From Xestospongia muta (Eukaryota; Porifera; Demospongiae; Haplosclerida; Petrosiidae): a DNA stretch of 64,000 bases. The stretch lies in contig OY848929.1 in the NCBI GenBank assembly GCA_963693285.1, positions 3,350,501 through 3,414,500 on the forward strand, written 5' to 3'. This document shows positions 8,915-19,038 of this stretch, one piece after another. A program made the position numbers and the translations under genes. The notes under the pieces are model-generated. The model worked only from the letters and a program-made list of their open reading frames with translations. It was not told where the DNA came from and did no database searches. Within the stretch, counting starts at the first letter, position 1. Every line of letters begins with the position of its first letter.

Positions 8915-9035
8915 ATTAGTTATCAGTACGTTTGTGATAATGCAGTACATGATCGCATTCTCCACACAAGTTACCACAATGATTACATGATATAGGAGCT
9001 TTAGTTTCACCATCATCATGATTGTCACATAGAGG
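8915..9035 (-). pseudogene. PHR-like B-box zinc-finger exon (copy B)
   Basis: The exon begins after the acceptor ccttttag (exon base 9035) and ends at 8915 before GTGAGT. It encodes LCDNHDDGETKAPISCNHCG followed by NLCGECDHVLHYHKRT. The CDNHDDGET, CxxCGNLCxxCDxxLHxH pattern is the B-box-type zinc finger of PHR ubiquitin ligases, with all Cys and His ligands present. A TAA two codons after KRT lies just before the donor. Copy A has lost this exon entirely. Confidence 0.65.
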
Positions 9036-9083
9036 CTAAAAGGACAAGAATAACATTGTCATAAATAATTCTCTTCCTCATGC

Positions 9084-9175
9084 ATTCCTCAACTGAGTTT
9101 TGCTATATTCTCGTAGCCATTATCCTGAGAAGATAGCAACAATATCTTCTTCATCAATGACACACAGAGAAGCTA
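9084..9175 (-). pseudogene. Possible small exon between B-box and upstream exons
   Basis: After an acceptor-like tatgtttag, two overlapping frames look protein-like: one reads CVIDEEDIVAIFSG before a TAA, the other SLMKKILLLSSQDNGYENIA. I cannot decide which is real. The position between the exon at 9250 and the B-box exon at 9035 makes a decayed exon of the same gene plausible. Confidence 0.3.
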
Positions 9176-9204
9176 AACATAGCCAGACTGTATATGTGTG
9201 TGCA

Positions 9205-9211
<7 letters not shown>

Positions 9212-9239
<28 letters not shown>

Positions 9240-9240
9240 A
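9212..9240. repeat. (GA)n microsatellite
   Basis: About 13 GA dinucleotides preceded by a short (GT)n tract. It lies in the putative intron between the exons at 9250 and 9175. Confidence 0.9.
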
Positions 9241-9249
9241 AGATGTTAC

Positions 9250-9362
9250 TTGTATGCATCATATCAGCTATTACTATGGGAATACATTCCAGGATCTGCA
9301 TTACTAGCTTCTTCATTGATCTTTGTTAAAAGTAATACAACTTGTCCAATAGCTGAGTTAGC
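9250..9362 (-). pseudogene. Ligase-locus exon with stop
   Basis: A 113-bp exon between aaggattag and gtaac reads ANSAIGQVVLLLTKINEEAS and NADPGMYSHSNS, then a TGA (9264-9266), then YDAY. It sits between the exon at 9529 and the B-box exon. The domain is not recognised. Confidence 0.45.
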
Positions 9363-9528
9363 CTAATCCTTCAATTGATCTTTAAGTACAGACTAGAGAT
9401 AGGACATAATATAATATAATATAATTCATAGATTATTATTAGCACAACTTATTAAATATTCATATTATACTATACACAATAATTACAAATAAAGTGGTAA
9501 AGATCACTATTAATAAGAGAATAGATAC

Positions 9529-9697
9529 CACAGAGGCTCTTCAAAAAAGCAATAGTCTTTAAAGGACCACATGGTATTTGACCCTCATTAACCAGTACAA
9601 AAAATGTACATTGAACACGAGGATCACCTACAACAGGTTTGGGATCTATGGAAGCTTCTAGTGTCAAAGAAGTCACAGCAGTATCACCAGTGACTTT
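9529..9697 (-). CDS. Ligase-locus exon, copy B, intact
   Basis: A 169-bp exon between atttacaatag-type acceptor sequence and the donor gtatct has an open frame throughout: VTGDTAVTSLTLEASIDPKP, VVGDPRVQCTFFVLVNEGQI and PCGPLKTIAFLKSLC. It is the intact counterpart of the broken exon at 7249-7417. The function is not recognised; alternating hydrophobic residues suggest a beta-rich fold. Neighbouring exons carry stops, so the gene as a whole is probably dead although this exon is open. Confidence 0.5.
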
Positions 9698-9799
9698 CTA
9701 TTGTAATGATACAATAACATATAATTATGATATATCACTAATATGTGTAATGTTTATATTATGTACATGTACATGTACAAACAATAAATTAGTGACTAG

Positions 9800-10920
9800 G
9801 CTGTAATGCACTACACCAAAAAAGTTGACAAGAAGAGGACTTTTCTGACCATTGTAAATCATGCATAAATGTTTAAACTTTTGTCCGTTTGGAAGGATAC
9901 TTAAACAATATGGTTTCCTGGGATATGTGGCTCAGTTGGTCCAAATGCTAGTCAATATAGACTCAATAACTCCACCCATTGTAACAAGATGATGGCATGC
10001 TTCTGTACAATGGCAGGGCTTCATATATGTGTGCTTAATAAACTTACATTCAGACAGACAATCTTCATTGTGTACTAGATTACATATAGGGAGTTATATT
10101 GTTGTTACTATCATGGCACGATCTTGATGATCAACTGGGCATGCTCAGTTCGACTAGCCATTCTAGTGGTGCCAATTTTGTAGTAGAAAATAATGCTATT
10201 GATTCATTTTAGCAACTGGTCCATTAGGATTTTAACTGTTTAGCAAGACCAAAAGAAGGAACTGAAGTCTATGCAGTCAAGTCATTCTGATAGGGCAGCA
10301 AATACTGAGGCAAAGCTCTTCCTGGCTACTACAAAACTGGAAGACAGGAGTAACAAATACGGTCAGAGTAACAGTATCCATGTGTGTCAGTATATTTAGC
10401 TTGTCCCACTTAGCGTTTGTACTCAGTGAGTTTTGATTCACTTTTAGCCCTTGGATTGACAGACTTGAAAACTAAGCCTGTCATCAAATCATTTATAAAC
10501 ACAATACCCGATTAGTACTTTTCTGTGTAATATATGGAATTTGGTAACCAGTATATTTGGTAGAATACAGCAAGTGAGAATAAAATCAGTCAAGTATCTT
10601 TATTTAGTACCAACCTATTTATTTTCTTCTCCTAGGCTCTAATTTGTATTTGTATCATAAAAGCTCTTCTTGTGAACCTTTTTTATATAGTGCATTACTG
10701 AATATATGCATATATATAACCTATTATCCTCTCATTTTTGTTGTAAGATTGACATGTTGTACATCCAGCTAATGATCACTTCTCTTCTCTTTATAATTAC
10801 TATATTATAATATTATTGGTGATCTGTTAACTACATATATACATACCACCACTATACAGCTGTGAGTTGTATATAAAATGTCACCGAAATTAATGTCATT
10901 ATTTTACACATATATGCATA
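9800..10920. other. No clear gene; possible SINE-like head
   Basis: At 9931-9946 the words gtggctcagttggt resemble a tRNA A box, but no matching B box follows at the usual distance, so a tRNA gene is not supported. A plus-strand frame at about 10270-10440 is open for some 55 codons without a motif. The rest is AT-rich with no features. Confidence 0.3.
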
Positions 10921-10925
10921 TATAT

Positions 10926-11004
10926 AAAGAGAGAGAGAGAGAGAGAGAGAGAGAGTGTGTGCGCGCGCGTGTGTGTGTGATATATATGTATGTGTGTGTG
11001 TGTG

Positions 11005-11046
<42 letters not shown>
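10926..11046. repeat. Compound microsatellite (GA)n(GT)n(TA)n
   Basis: Consecutive dinucleotide tracts: GA at 10927-10954, GT/GC at 10955-10979, GT at 10992-11010 and TA at 11013-11046. This block lies just upstream of the 2.9-kb tandem duplication. Confidence 0.9.
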
Positions 11047-11047
<1 letters not shown>

Positions 11048-11161
11048 GTACTGGTAAGTTATACCTGATAACATATATTAGTATATTTGAGTATATGTTC
11101 TTTCGATGGTGAGTAAGGACTACCGTATAAGAATAATACATTTTCTTTATTTTCTGTAGTT

Positions 11162-11222
11162 GCTGCTCTATATAACAGACTATCTACCTCCCTGGACTCT
11201 TTTGGTATCATCGACATCTTGT
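11162..11222 (+). CDS. Alpha exon, hydrophobic segment
   Basis: A strong acceptor (tttattttctgtag) and donor (gtaagtta) delimit a 61-bp exon. In phase 0 it reads LLLYITDYLPPWTLLVSSTS, and its last base joins the next exon to give Leu. With the beta exon this forms a hydrophobic stretch followed by an acidic, Cys/Asn-rich segment, compatible with a membrane helix and its hydrophilic flank. Near-identical copies are at 14078-14138; diverged copies at about 12681 and 15610 carry a stop in this frame. The family is not recognised. Confidence 0.45.
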
Positions 11223-11344
11223 AAGTTATATCTAACATTTAATGATAATGGATGTTATTACAAATTGATGTTATTACAAACTTATTATGATAATAGTTCT
11301 CTGATAATTGTTGTGCAATAATATCTTGTAAACTATTTCTATAG

Positions 11345-11414
11345 TGATGTTGCTATTTTGTTACTGCAACAAAAATGATGATCCAGACTGTGACAATATT
11401 TCTGATAACAGTTT
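11345..11414 (+). CDS. Beta exon, Cys/Asp-rich segment
   Basis: The 70-bp exon after atttctatag and before gtaagttc joins the alpha exon in phase and reads LMLLFCYCNKNDDPDCDNIS. Hydrophobic residues are followed by a Cys- and Asp-rich tail. Related copies are at about 14283-14352 (open), 11727 and 14664 (broken) and 20362 (broken). The family is not recognised. Confidence 0.4.
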
Positions 11415-11854
11415 GTAAGTTCATATATTGTAGATGTAAGAGAGATCTTTAGTTCTCTCAGGAGTGTGAAGTCATATTTACGAATAATATTTTGACACAG
11501 GTACGACTAAACCACATCATGGTACTTTGTCCTCAAAGAAAAACTTGATTGTGTTTCACTAACAGACGTTGCCAAAGACTTCGTATATAGCAGGTCATTC
11601 GATTAATTAACAAAATTTTATTTTTAAAAAGTTAACGCCCATCATGAAACTTAATTACCGAACGAAATCTTTCATGTCTACGTTCCTGTGTTGTGCAGTA
11701 ACATCTTTTTAACTATTTCTATAGTGATGTTGGTATTCCGTTTCTGCAAAAGATGATAATCTGGAAAGTGACTATTTTCTGATAACAGTTTGTAAGATCA
11801 GATGTTGTAGATTAATTATTATTAATTTGTTCCTTCTATAATTATATATATAGT

Positions 11855-12029
11855 ATCTATTACTGAAGATCTGATAGGACATTTTGTACCACAAAGATGC
11901 CAGCAGAAACAAAGCTGTACTGCCTACGAAAATGATGGTCACAAATTTGGTCAGAGTAACTGTAATCACAAATATGTAGATGGATGCATTAACTGCCAAG
12001 CCTTTTTCTTAGCTTTTAATTTTACTTAA
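11855..12029 (+). CDS. Gamma frame, Cys-rich segment
   Basis: After the acceptor tatatatatag one frame is open to a TAA at 12027-12029 and reads SITEDLIGHFVPQRCQQKQS, CTAYENDGHKFGQSNCNHKY and a short tail. The HKFGQSNCNHKY block recurs at 12965, 14870 and 15890, so it is conserved among copies. The phase does not match the beta exon directly. The opposite strand is also open here, so strand assignment relies on the plus-strand splice sites around it. Confidence 0.35.
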
Positions 12030-12837
12030 GTTTGTGCATACATAGATACTATATGGAATGAGACTTGAAGTACAAACATAATATGTTTATGACTTAGCAT
12101 TCTTGTTAATAGTAGGTCTGGTGCATATACAGTATAGAATTTGCCTTTAGAGTGGTTAACTGTTGAAAACTACTCTATAACATAATAGCATTTACTATAT
12201 AAAAAGTACTAGAGTACCTAGCCAATATTTTGTTAATTTATAAATCATTAGCTTAGAGCCACCAGTCTGCTGATTATAGTACAAGCATATCCTCCTTCTC
12301 TAGGAATCTTATAGTTAGTTTTTCAACAAGTTCATCCCATCTTGTAATTGCCTACATTTAGTACTGTGTATCATTAGTAGTTCATATCTTGTATTATGAC
12401 AAGAATAATTATACAAGTACATGTACTGTTATATCGACTATACCCTGATGTAGCTGTCATTCTTTATTTGTTTATATTTATCTGTTATGTTTTTAAGTTC
12501 ACTGTATCTGAAGAACTGTTCTATCCTCTGTCCTTTACTCTAGATATCATTTTATCCCTACAAGTTACCTGTGTCCTTACCTATTATGTTGCTACATCCA
12601 CTGTGTTCACTTTGTCCAAATTAGCCTTCAAACCTTTGAACTACTATATTATAATAATATATTTTCTTTCTTTTCTATAGTTGCTGCTCTGTATCACAGA
12701 CTATCTATATCTCCCTGGACTCCTTTAGTATCATCGACGTCATGTAAGTTACATCTAACATTTAATGATAGTGGATGTTATTTCAAATTTACTTATGATA
12801 TAGCTTTTTGATAAAACTTGTGTGGAATAATGTCTTC

Positions 12838-13033
12838 AGTGATGTTGGTATTCTGTTTCTCCAACAAGATGATGGATGATCCCGGCAGTGAAAATATTTC
12901 TGATATTTTGCACTACAAAGATCCCAGCAAAACCTGTACTGCCTACAAAAAGGACAATCACAAATTTGGTCAGAGTAACTGTAATCACAAATATATGTAC
13001 ATGCATGCATTAAGACCCAAGCCTTATTCTTAG
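12838..13033 (+). CDS. Fused beta-gamma frame, unit 1
   Basis: After an acceptor-like aatgtcttcag, one frame reads VMLVFCFSNKMMDDPGSENI, then YKDPSKTCTAYKKDNHKFGQ and SNCNHKYMYMHALRPKPYS, to a TAG. It combines the beta and gamma segments that are split elsewhere in the unit. A 106-codon minus-strand frame overlaps it (12789-13109) and is also kept in unit 2, so the coding strand is not certain. Confidence 0.35.
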
Positions 13034-13604
13034 CTTTTATAGAGCTTTTAATTTTACTTGAGTTGGTGTGCATACATATACTATATGGAATGTGCCTTGA
13101 AGTACACATTACAACTTAGCATTCTTGTTAATAGCATATAGTATAGGTCTGGTGCATGTATGGTACAGAACTTGCCTTTACAGCTCACTCAGTGGGCAAG
13201 GGTGAATTGTTGATAAGGACTCTATAACCTAATAGCATGCTCTATGTAAAATGTACTAGACTGCCTTCCTGATATTTTGTTATAAATTATTAGCTTAGAG
13301 TCAGTCTGCTGCATATAGAACAAGTATACCCTCCCTTTTTAGGAGTCTTAGTGTTATGTTTTGCAACAACCTCGTCCCATCTTGTAATTGCCTACATTTA
13401 GTAGTGTAGTTTTGTATCATTAGTAGTAAATTATTTTCCCTCCAGCCTTTTATATGTATGTGACACATCTATGAAGTAGTATATTCCCTTACTGCCTATG
13501 TCTTATCTAAAACCAATAGTGTTTTATGAACAACTAACGTATTTTTGTAGAATATGTAAGACTGTGTTATAATTACTGTTGTGTTTTCTCTCTATGTATC
13601 ACAG

Positions 13605-13866
13605 ATCTCTACTAACTTTGTACAATTAGTTAGCCAAAACTTCACACCTTCTATGTCAGTAGGAACAGACTACTGTCACTGGTCTGTGGAATATTTGTAA
13701 GAGTCAGGTCTGTAAAATGTTGTGCAATGTTTTATCAATATTACAGGCTGTAATCTTCTGTAGACTACAGATAATAGGTCAGTCAACTTTAGTCTTACTC
13801 TTTGATTTATTTGTGTGTATTTATCACATTACTCATAAACACTTCATTCTATTCAATGATATCTGA
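13605..13866 (+). pseudogene. Delta exon, unit 1, broken
   Basis: After ctatgtatcacag this copy reads ISTNFVQLVSQNFTPSMSVG then, owing to a small deletion relative to 16470, shifts and stops at TAA shortly after (HWSVEYL). The counterpart in unit 2 is open. Confidence 0.5.
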
Positions 13867-14077
13867 CATTACTATATCTACAGGTATTAAATATTACACA
13901 TATACATTTTATATCTTTTATGTATCACTGTCAACATAGGCAGATAATTAAGAAAGTAAACATTTTCTCACATAATTTTGTTGTGTTCTCTTATATTATT
14001 AGTATATTGTATATGTTCTTTCGATGGTGAGTAGGGACTACCATATAAAAATAATGCACTTTCTTTATTTTTTGTAG

Positions 14078-14138
14078 TTGCTGCTCTATATAACAGACTA
14101 TCTACCTCCCTGGACTCTTTTGGTATCATCGACATCTT
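14078..14138 (+). CDS. Alpha exon, unit 2
   Basis: The same 61-bp exon as at 11162, with the same splice sites (tttttgtag and gtaagtta) and an identical translation. Confidence 0.45.
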
Positions 14139-14282
14139 GTAAGTTATATCTAACATTTAATGATAATGGATGTTATTACAAATTTACTTATGATATGGTT
14201 CTCTGATGTTATTACAAACTTATTATGATAATAGTTCTCTGATAATTGTTGTGCAATAATATCTTGTAAACTATTTCTATAG

Positions 14283-14352
14283 TGATGTTGCTATTTTGTT
14301 TCTGCAACAACGATGATGATCCAGGCTGTGACAATATTTCTGATAACAGTTT
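14283..14352 (+). CDS. Beta exon, unit 2
   Basis: Matches the exon at 11345 with a few substitutions (MLLFCFCNNDDDPGCDNIS) and an open frame, delimited by atttctatag and gtaagttc. Confidence 0.4.
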
Positions 14353-15766
14353 GTAAGTTCATATATTGTAGATGTAAGAGAGATCTTTAGTTCTCTCAGG
14401 AGTGTGAAGTCATATTTACGAATAATATTTTGACACAGGTACGACTAAACCACATTATGGTACATTGTCCACAAAGAAAAACTTGATTGTATTTCACTAA
14501 CAGACGTTGCCAAAGACTTCGTATATAGCAGGTCATTCGATTAATTAACAAAATTTTATTTTTAAAAAGTTAACGCCCATCATGAAACTTAATTACCGAA
14601 CGAAATCTTTCATATCTACGTTCCTGTGTTGTGCAGTAACATCTTTTTAACTATTTCTATACTGATGTTGGTATTCCGTTTCTGCAAAAGATGATAATCT
14701 GGAAAGTGACTATTTTCTGATAACAGTTTGTAAGATCAGATGTTGTAGATTAATTATTATTAATTTGTTCACCCTATAATATATATAGTATCTATTACTG
14801 AAGATCTGATAGGACATTTTGTACCAAAAGACGCCAGCAGAAACAAAGCTGTACTGCCTACAAAAATACGGACACAAATTTGGTCAGAGTAACTGTAATC
14901 ACAAATATATGTACATGGATGCATTAACTGCCAAGCCTTTTTCTTAGCTTTTAATAAGTTCGTGCATACATAGATACTATATGGAATGAGACTTGAAGTA
15001 CAAACATAATATGTTTATGACTTAGCATTCTTGTTAATAGCATATAGTGTAGGTCTGGTGCATACAGTATAGAACTGGCATTTAGAGTGGTTGAAAACTA
15101 CTGTATAACATAATAGCATTCACTATATAAAATGTACTAGAGTACCTAGCCAATATTTTGTTAATTTATAAATCATTAGCTTAGAGCCACCAGTCTGCTG
15201 ATTATAGTACAAACATATCCTCCTTCTCTAGGAGTCTTAGAGTTAAGTTTTTCAACAAGTTCATCCCATCTTGTAGTTGCCTACATTTAGTACTGCGTAT
15301 CATTAGTAGTTCATATCTTGTATTATGACAAGAATAATTATACAAGTACATGTCCTGTTATATCGACTATACCCTAATGTAGCCGTCATTATATAATTGT
15401 TTATTATTATCTGTTATGTTTTTAAGTTCACTGTATCTGAAGAACCGTTCTATCCTCTGTCCCTTACTCTAGATATCATTTTATCCCTACAAGTTACCTG
15501 TGTCCTTACCTATTATGTTGCTACATCCACTGTGTTCACTTTGTCCAAATTAGCCTTCAAACCTTTGAACTACTATATTATAATAATATTTTTTCTTTCC
15601 TTTCTATAGTTGCTGCTCTGTATCACAGACTATCTATATCTCCCTGGACTCCTTTAGTATCATCGACGTCATGTAAGTTATATCTAACATTTAATGATAG
15701 TGGATGTTATTTCAAATTTACTTATGATATAGCTTTTTGATAAAACATGTGTGGAATAATGTCTTT

Positions 15767-15962
15767 ACTGATGTTGGTATTCTGTTTCTCCAACAAGATG
15801 ATGGATGATCCCTGCAGTGAAAATATTTCTGATATTTTGCACTACAAAGATCCCAGCAAAACCTGTACTGCCTACAAAAAGGACAGTCACAAATTTGGTC
15901 AGAGTAACTGTAATCACAAATATATGTACATGCATTCATTAAGACCCAAGCCTTATTCTTAG
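15767..15962 (+). CDS. Fused beta-gamma frame, unit 2
   Basis: A copy of the frame at 12838. It reads LMLVFCFSNKMMDDPCSENI then YKDPSKTCTAYKKDSHKFGQ to a TAG. Differences from unit 1 are mostly single substitutions that keep the frame open on this strand. Confidence 0.35.
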
Positions 15963-16469
15963 CTTTTATAGAGCTTTTAATTTTACTTGAGTTGGTGTGC
16001 ATACATATACTATATGGAATGTGCCTTGAAGTACACATTACAACTTAGCATTCTTGTTAATAGCATATAGTATAGGTCTGGTGCATGTATGGTACAGAAC
16101 TTGCCTTTACAGCTCACTCAGTGGGCAAGGGTGAATTGTTGAAAAGTACTTTATAACCTAATAGCATGCTCTATGCAAAATGTACTAGACTGCCTACCTC
16201 ATATTTTGTTATAAATTATTAGCTTAGAGTCAGTCCGCTGCATATAGAACAAGTATACCCTCCCTTTTATAGAGTCTTAGTGTTATGTTTTGCAACAACC
16301 TCATCCCATCTTGTAATTGCCTACATTTAGTAGTGTATTTTTGTTACTGCCTATGTCTTATCTAAAACCAATAGTGTTTTATGAATAACTTAACGTATGT
16401 TTGTAGAATATATAAATATATAAGACTGTGTTATAATTACTGTTGTGTTTTCTCTCTATGTATCACAGA

Positions 16470-16741
16470 TCTCTACTAACTTTGTACAATTAGTTAGCCA
16501 AAACTACACACCTTCTATGTCAGTAGGAACAGACTGGAGTTTGTATACTGTAACTAGTCTGTGGAATGTTTGTAAGAGTCTGGTCTGTAAAATGTTGTGC
16601 AATGTTTTATCAATATTACAGGCTGTAATCTTCTGTAGACTACAGATAATGGAACAGTCAACTTTAATTTTGCTCTTTGATTTATTTGTGTCTATTTATC
16701 ACACTACTCCTAAATACTTCATTCTATTCAATGATATCTGA
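16470..16741 (+). CDS. Delta exon, unit 2
   Basis: A good acceptor (tctctatgtatcacag) precedes ISTNFVQLVSQNYTPSMSVG, TDWSLYTVTSLWNVCKSLVC and KMLCNVLSILQAVIFCRLQI, followed by a hydrophobic STLILLFDLFVSIY and a stop at 16739. The alternation of hydrophobic runs and Cys suggests a membrane-associated region. The family is not recognised. If an internal donor were used the exon would be shorter; none is compelling. Confidence 0.4.
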
Positions 16742-17019
16742 CATTACTATATCTACAGGTATTAAATATTACACATATACATTTTATATCTTTTATGTAT
16801 CACTGTCAACATAGGCAGATAATTAAGAAAGTAAACATTTTCTCACATAATTTTGTTGTGTTCTCTTTCTTGTTATATTCAGCTTTATATAATATACTAG
16901 ATAATGTCCAGTTTTGACAAAGCATTTGTCTTGTAGATTATCATATGACATGGTAACATAATCTATTACATAGTGATGGACTCAATTACAATCACAGATA
17001 ATGATTCTTGTTCTTCCAG

Positions 17020-17046
17020 ATATACCGCTTGGATATCAGTGTAATG
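17020..17046 (+). CDS. 27-nt micro-exon candidate
   Basis: Delimited by gattcttgttcttccag and gtaaatat; reads IPLGYQCN in one frame. It lies between the delta exon and the tandem-exon array on the same strand. The splice sites are good, but the length leaves room for chance. Confidence 0.3.
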
Positions 17047-17214
17047 GTAAATATATTTAATATCATAATGTACGACTAAACAGTATTACATTATCTTTTA
17101 TGTCACTCATACACACACTCGGATACAAGCAGATGAAGCACTCAATTGGTAAGTATATCAATAATATATAAATGCTAACTGTTACTTTGACAACATAAAT
17201 TAATACTACAAAAT

Positions 17215-17280
17215 ATAATACTGCCAAATGTAATACTGCCAAATGTAATACTGCCAAATGTAATACTGCCAAATGTAATG
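17215..17280. repeat. 15-bp minisatellite, left border of exon array
   Basis: About four copies of taatactgccaaatg in a row. The same unit occurs in reverse complement at 18979-19038, on the other side of the twelve-exon array. Confidence 0.85.
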
Positions 17281-17348
17281 TCGTCAATACAATATTGTAA
17301 CATCAGTGTATAATACATTATTAGTCTTTATTTCTGTTTTTTTTATAG

Positions 17349-18934
17349 CATCGTTGGACATCAGGATGAAGGCTCAAAACACTCATCTATCTAAAAGAGT
17401 CCAGGGATGTAAGTTAACAGCATGCACTACTACTTTAAATTAATTGATAAGACATCATTATTCTTAATTTCTGTTTTAATTTTATAGCATCGTTGGACAT
17501 CAGGTTCAAGGCTCAAGACACTCATCTATCTAAAAGAGTCCAGAGATGTAAGTTAACAGCATAGACTACTACTTTAAATTAATTGATAATGCATCATTAT
17601 TCTTAATTTCTGTTTTAATTTTATAGCATCGTTGGACATCAGGATCAAGGCTCAAGACACTCATCTATCTAAAAGAGTCCAGGGATGTAAGTTAACAGCA
17701 TACACTACTACTTTAAATTAATTGATAAGACATCATTATTCTTCATTTCTGTTTTAATTTTATAGCATCGTTGGACATCTGGATGAAGGCTCAAGACACT
17801 CATCTATCTAAAAGAGTCCAAGGATGTAAGTTAACAGCATACACTACTACTTTAAATTAATTGATAAGACATCATTATTCTTCATTTCTGTTTTAATTTT
17901 ATAGCATCGTTGGACATCTGGATGAAGGCTCAAGACACTCATCTATCTAAAAGAGTCCAGAGATGTAAGTTAACAGCATAGACTACTACTTTAAATTAAT
18001 TGATAATGCATCATTATTCTTAATTTCTGTTTTAATTTTATAGCATCGTTGGACATCAGGATCAAGGCTCAAGACACTCATCTATCTAAAAGAGTCCAGG
18101 GATGTAAGTTAACAACATACACTACTACTTTAAATTAATTGATAAGAGATCACTATTCTTAATTTTTGTTTTAATTCTATAGCATCGTTGGACATCTGGA
18201 TGAAGGCTCAAGACACTCATCTATCTAAAAGAGTCCAGGGATGTAAGTTAACAGCATAAACTACTACTTGAATTAATTGAAAATACATTATTATTCTTAA
18301 TTTCTGCTTTAATTCTATAGCATCGCTGGACATCAGGATCAAGGCTCAAGACACTCATCTATCTAAAAGAGTCCAGGGATGTAAGTTAACCGCATACACT
18401 ACTACTTTAAATTAATCGATAAATACATCATTTATTTAATTTCTGTTTTAATTCTATAGCATCGTTGGACATCAGGATCAAGGCTCAAGACACTCATCTA
18501 TCTAAAAGAGTCCAGAGATGTAAGTTAACAACATACACTACTACTTTAAATTAATTGATAAGAGATCACTATTCTTAATTTTTGTTTTAATTCTATAGCA
18601 TCGTTGGACATCTGGATGAAGGCTCAAGACACTCATCTATCTAAAAGAGTCCAGGGATGTAAGTTAAGAGCATACACTACTACTTTAAATTAATTGATAA
18701 TGCATCATTATTCTTTATTTCGTTTTAATTCTTTAGCATCGTTGGACATCAGGATCAAGGCTCAAGACACTCATCTGTCTAAAAGAGTCCAGGGATGTAA
18801 GTTAACAGCATACACTACTGGTTTAAATTAATTGATATGCATCATTATTCTTAATTTCTGTTTTAATTCTATAGCATTGTTGGACATCAGGATCAAGGCT
18901 CAAGATACTCATCTATCTAAAAGAGTCTGGGGAT
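17349..18934 (+). CDS. Array of twelve 60-bp symmetric exons
   Basis: Exons start at 17349, 17488, 17627, 17766, 17905, 18044, 18183, 18321, 18460, 18599, 18737 and 18875, every 138-139 bp. Each is 60 bp, preceded by an acceptor of the form ttaattttatag or ttctatag (tctttag at 18737) and followed by the donor gtaagttaa. Each enters and leaves in phase 1, so exons can be joined, skipped or multiplied without a frame change. All twelve are open in that frame. The encoded 20-residue unit is SSLDIRMKAQDTHLSKRVQG, varying mainly at residues 6-7 (R or W, then M, F or I) and at 19-20. It is basic and Ser/Thr-containing, with no Cys or signal. A full array would give 240 residues. No family is recognised. 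Confidence 0.6.
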
Positions 18935-18960
18935 GTAAGTTAACAGGATACACTACATCT
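17349..18960 (+). repeat. 139-bp tandem repeat (exon plus intron)
   Basis: The DNA repeat underlying the exon array is 60 bp of exon and about 79 bp of intron, 12 copies, with few differences. Differences fall in both exon and intron. Neighbouring copies share variants (for example the agagatcact intron form at about 18147 and 18571), which points to multi-copy duplication steps. Confidence 0.9.
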
Positions 18961-18978
18961 GACGTGTAATGTAATGAC

Positions 18979-19038
18979 TGGCAGTATTACATTTGGCAGT
19001 GTTATGTTTGGTAGTATTACATGTGGTAGTATTACATA
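18979..19038. repeat. 15-bp minisatellite, right border (inverted)
   Basis: Four copies of tggcagtattacatt and variants, the reverse complement of the unit at 17215-17280. Together the two blocks form an inverted repeat about 1.7 kb apart around the exon array. Confidence 0.8.

Larger units (their letters stand above)
11083..13990 (+). repeat. Tandem duplication unit 1 (2.9 kb)
   Basis: This unit is repeated immediately downstream with a start-to-start distance of about 2,918 bp (tttcgatggtgagta at 11101 and 14019). Order in each unit: exons alpha and beta, a beta-like remnant, a gamma frame, a block of cctta/tgttgctac words, a second alpha, a fused beta-gamma frame, and a delta exon. Small indels distinguish the units; the delta exon of this unit has lost bases and stops early. 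Confidence 0.8.
13995..16870 (+). repeat. Tandem duplication unit 2 (2.9 kb)
   Basis: The second copy has the same exon order as unit 1. Its delta exon (16470) is open to a stop at the 3' end. The high identity suggests recent duplication. Confidence 0.8.

Noticed and set aside
9100..9366. Plus-strand frame with a run of Arg-Glu
   Set aside because: The run is the translation of the (GA)n microsatellite; the minus strand carries the exon-like sequence here.
9931..9990. tRNA gene
   Set aside because: An A-box-like gtggctcagttggt is present, but there is no B box and no cloverleaf can be folded.
10340..10395. Extra copy of the gamma block
   Set aside because: Only about 20 bases (ggtcagagtaac and neighbours) resemble the gamma block; too short to support homology.
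12396..12680. 94-codon hydrophobic plus-strand frame
   Set aside because: It covers a low-complexity block and the pyrimidine tract leading to the alpha acceptor; the copy in unit 2 is truncated, so it is probably not translated.
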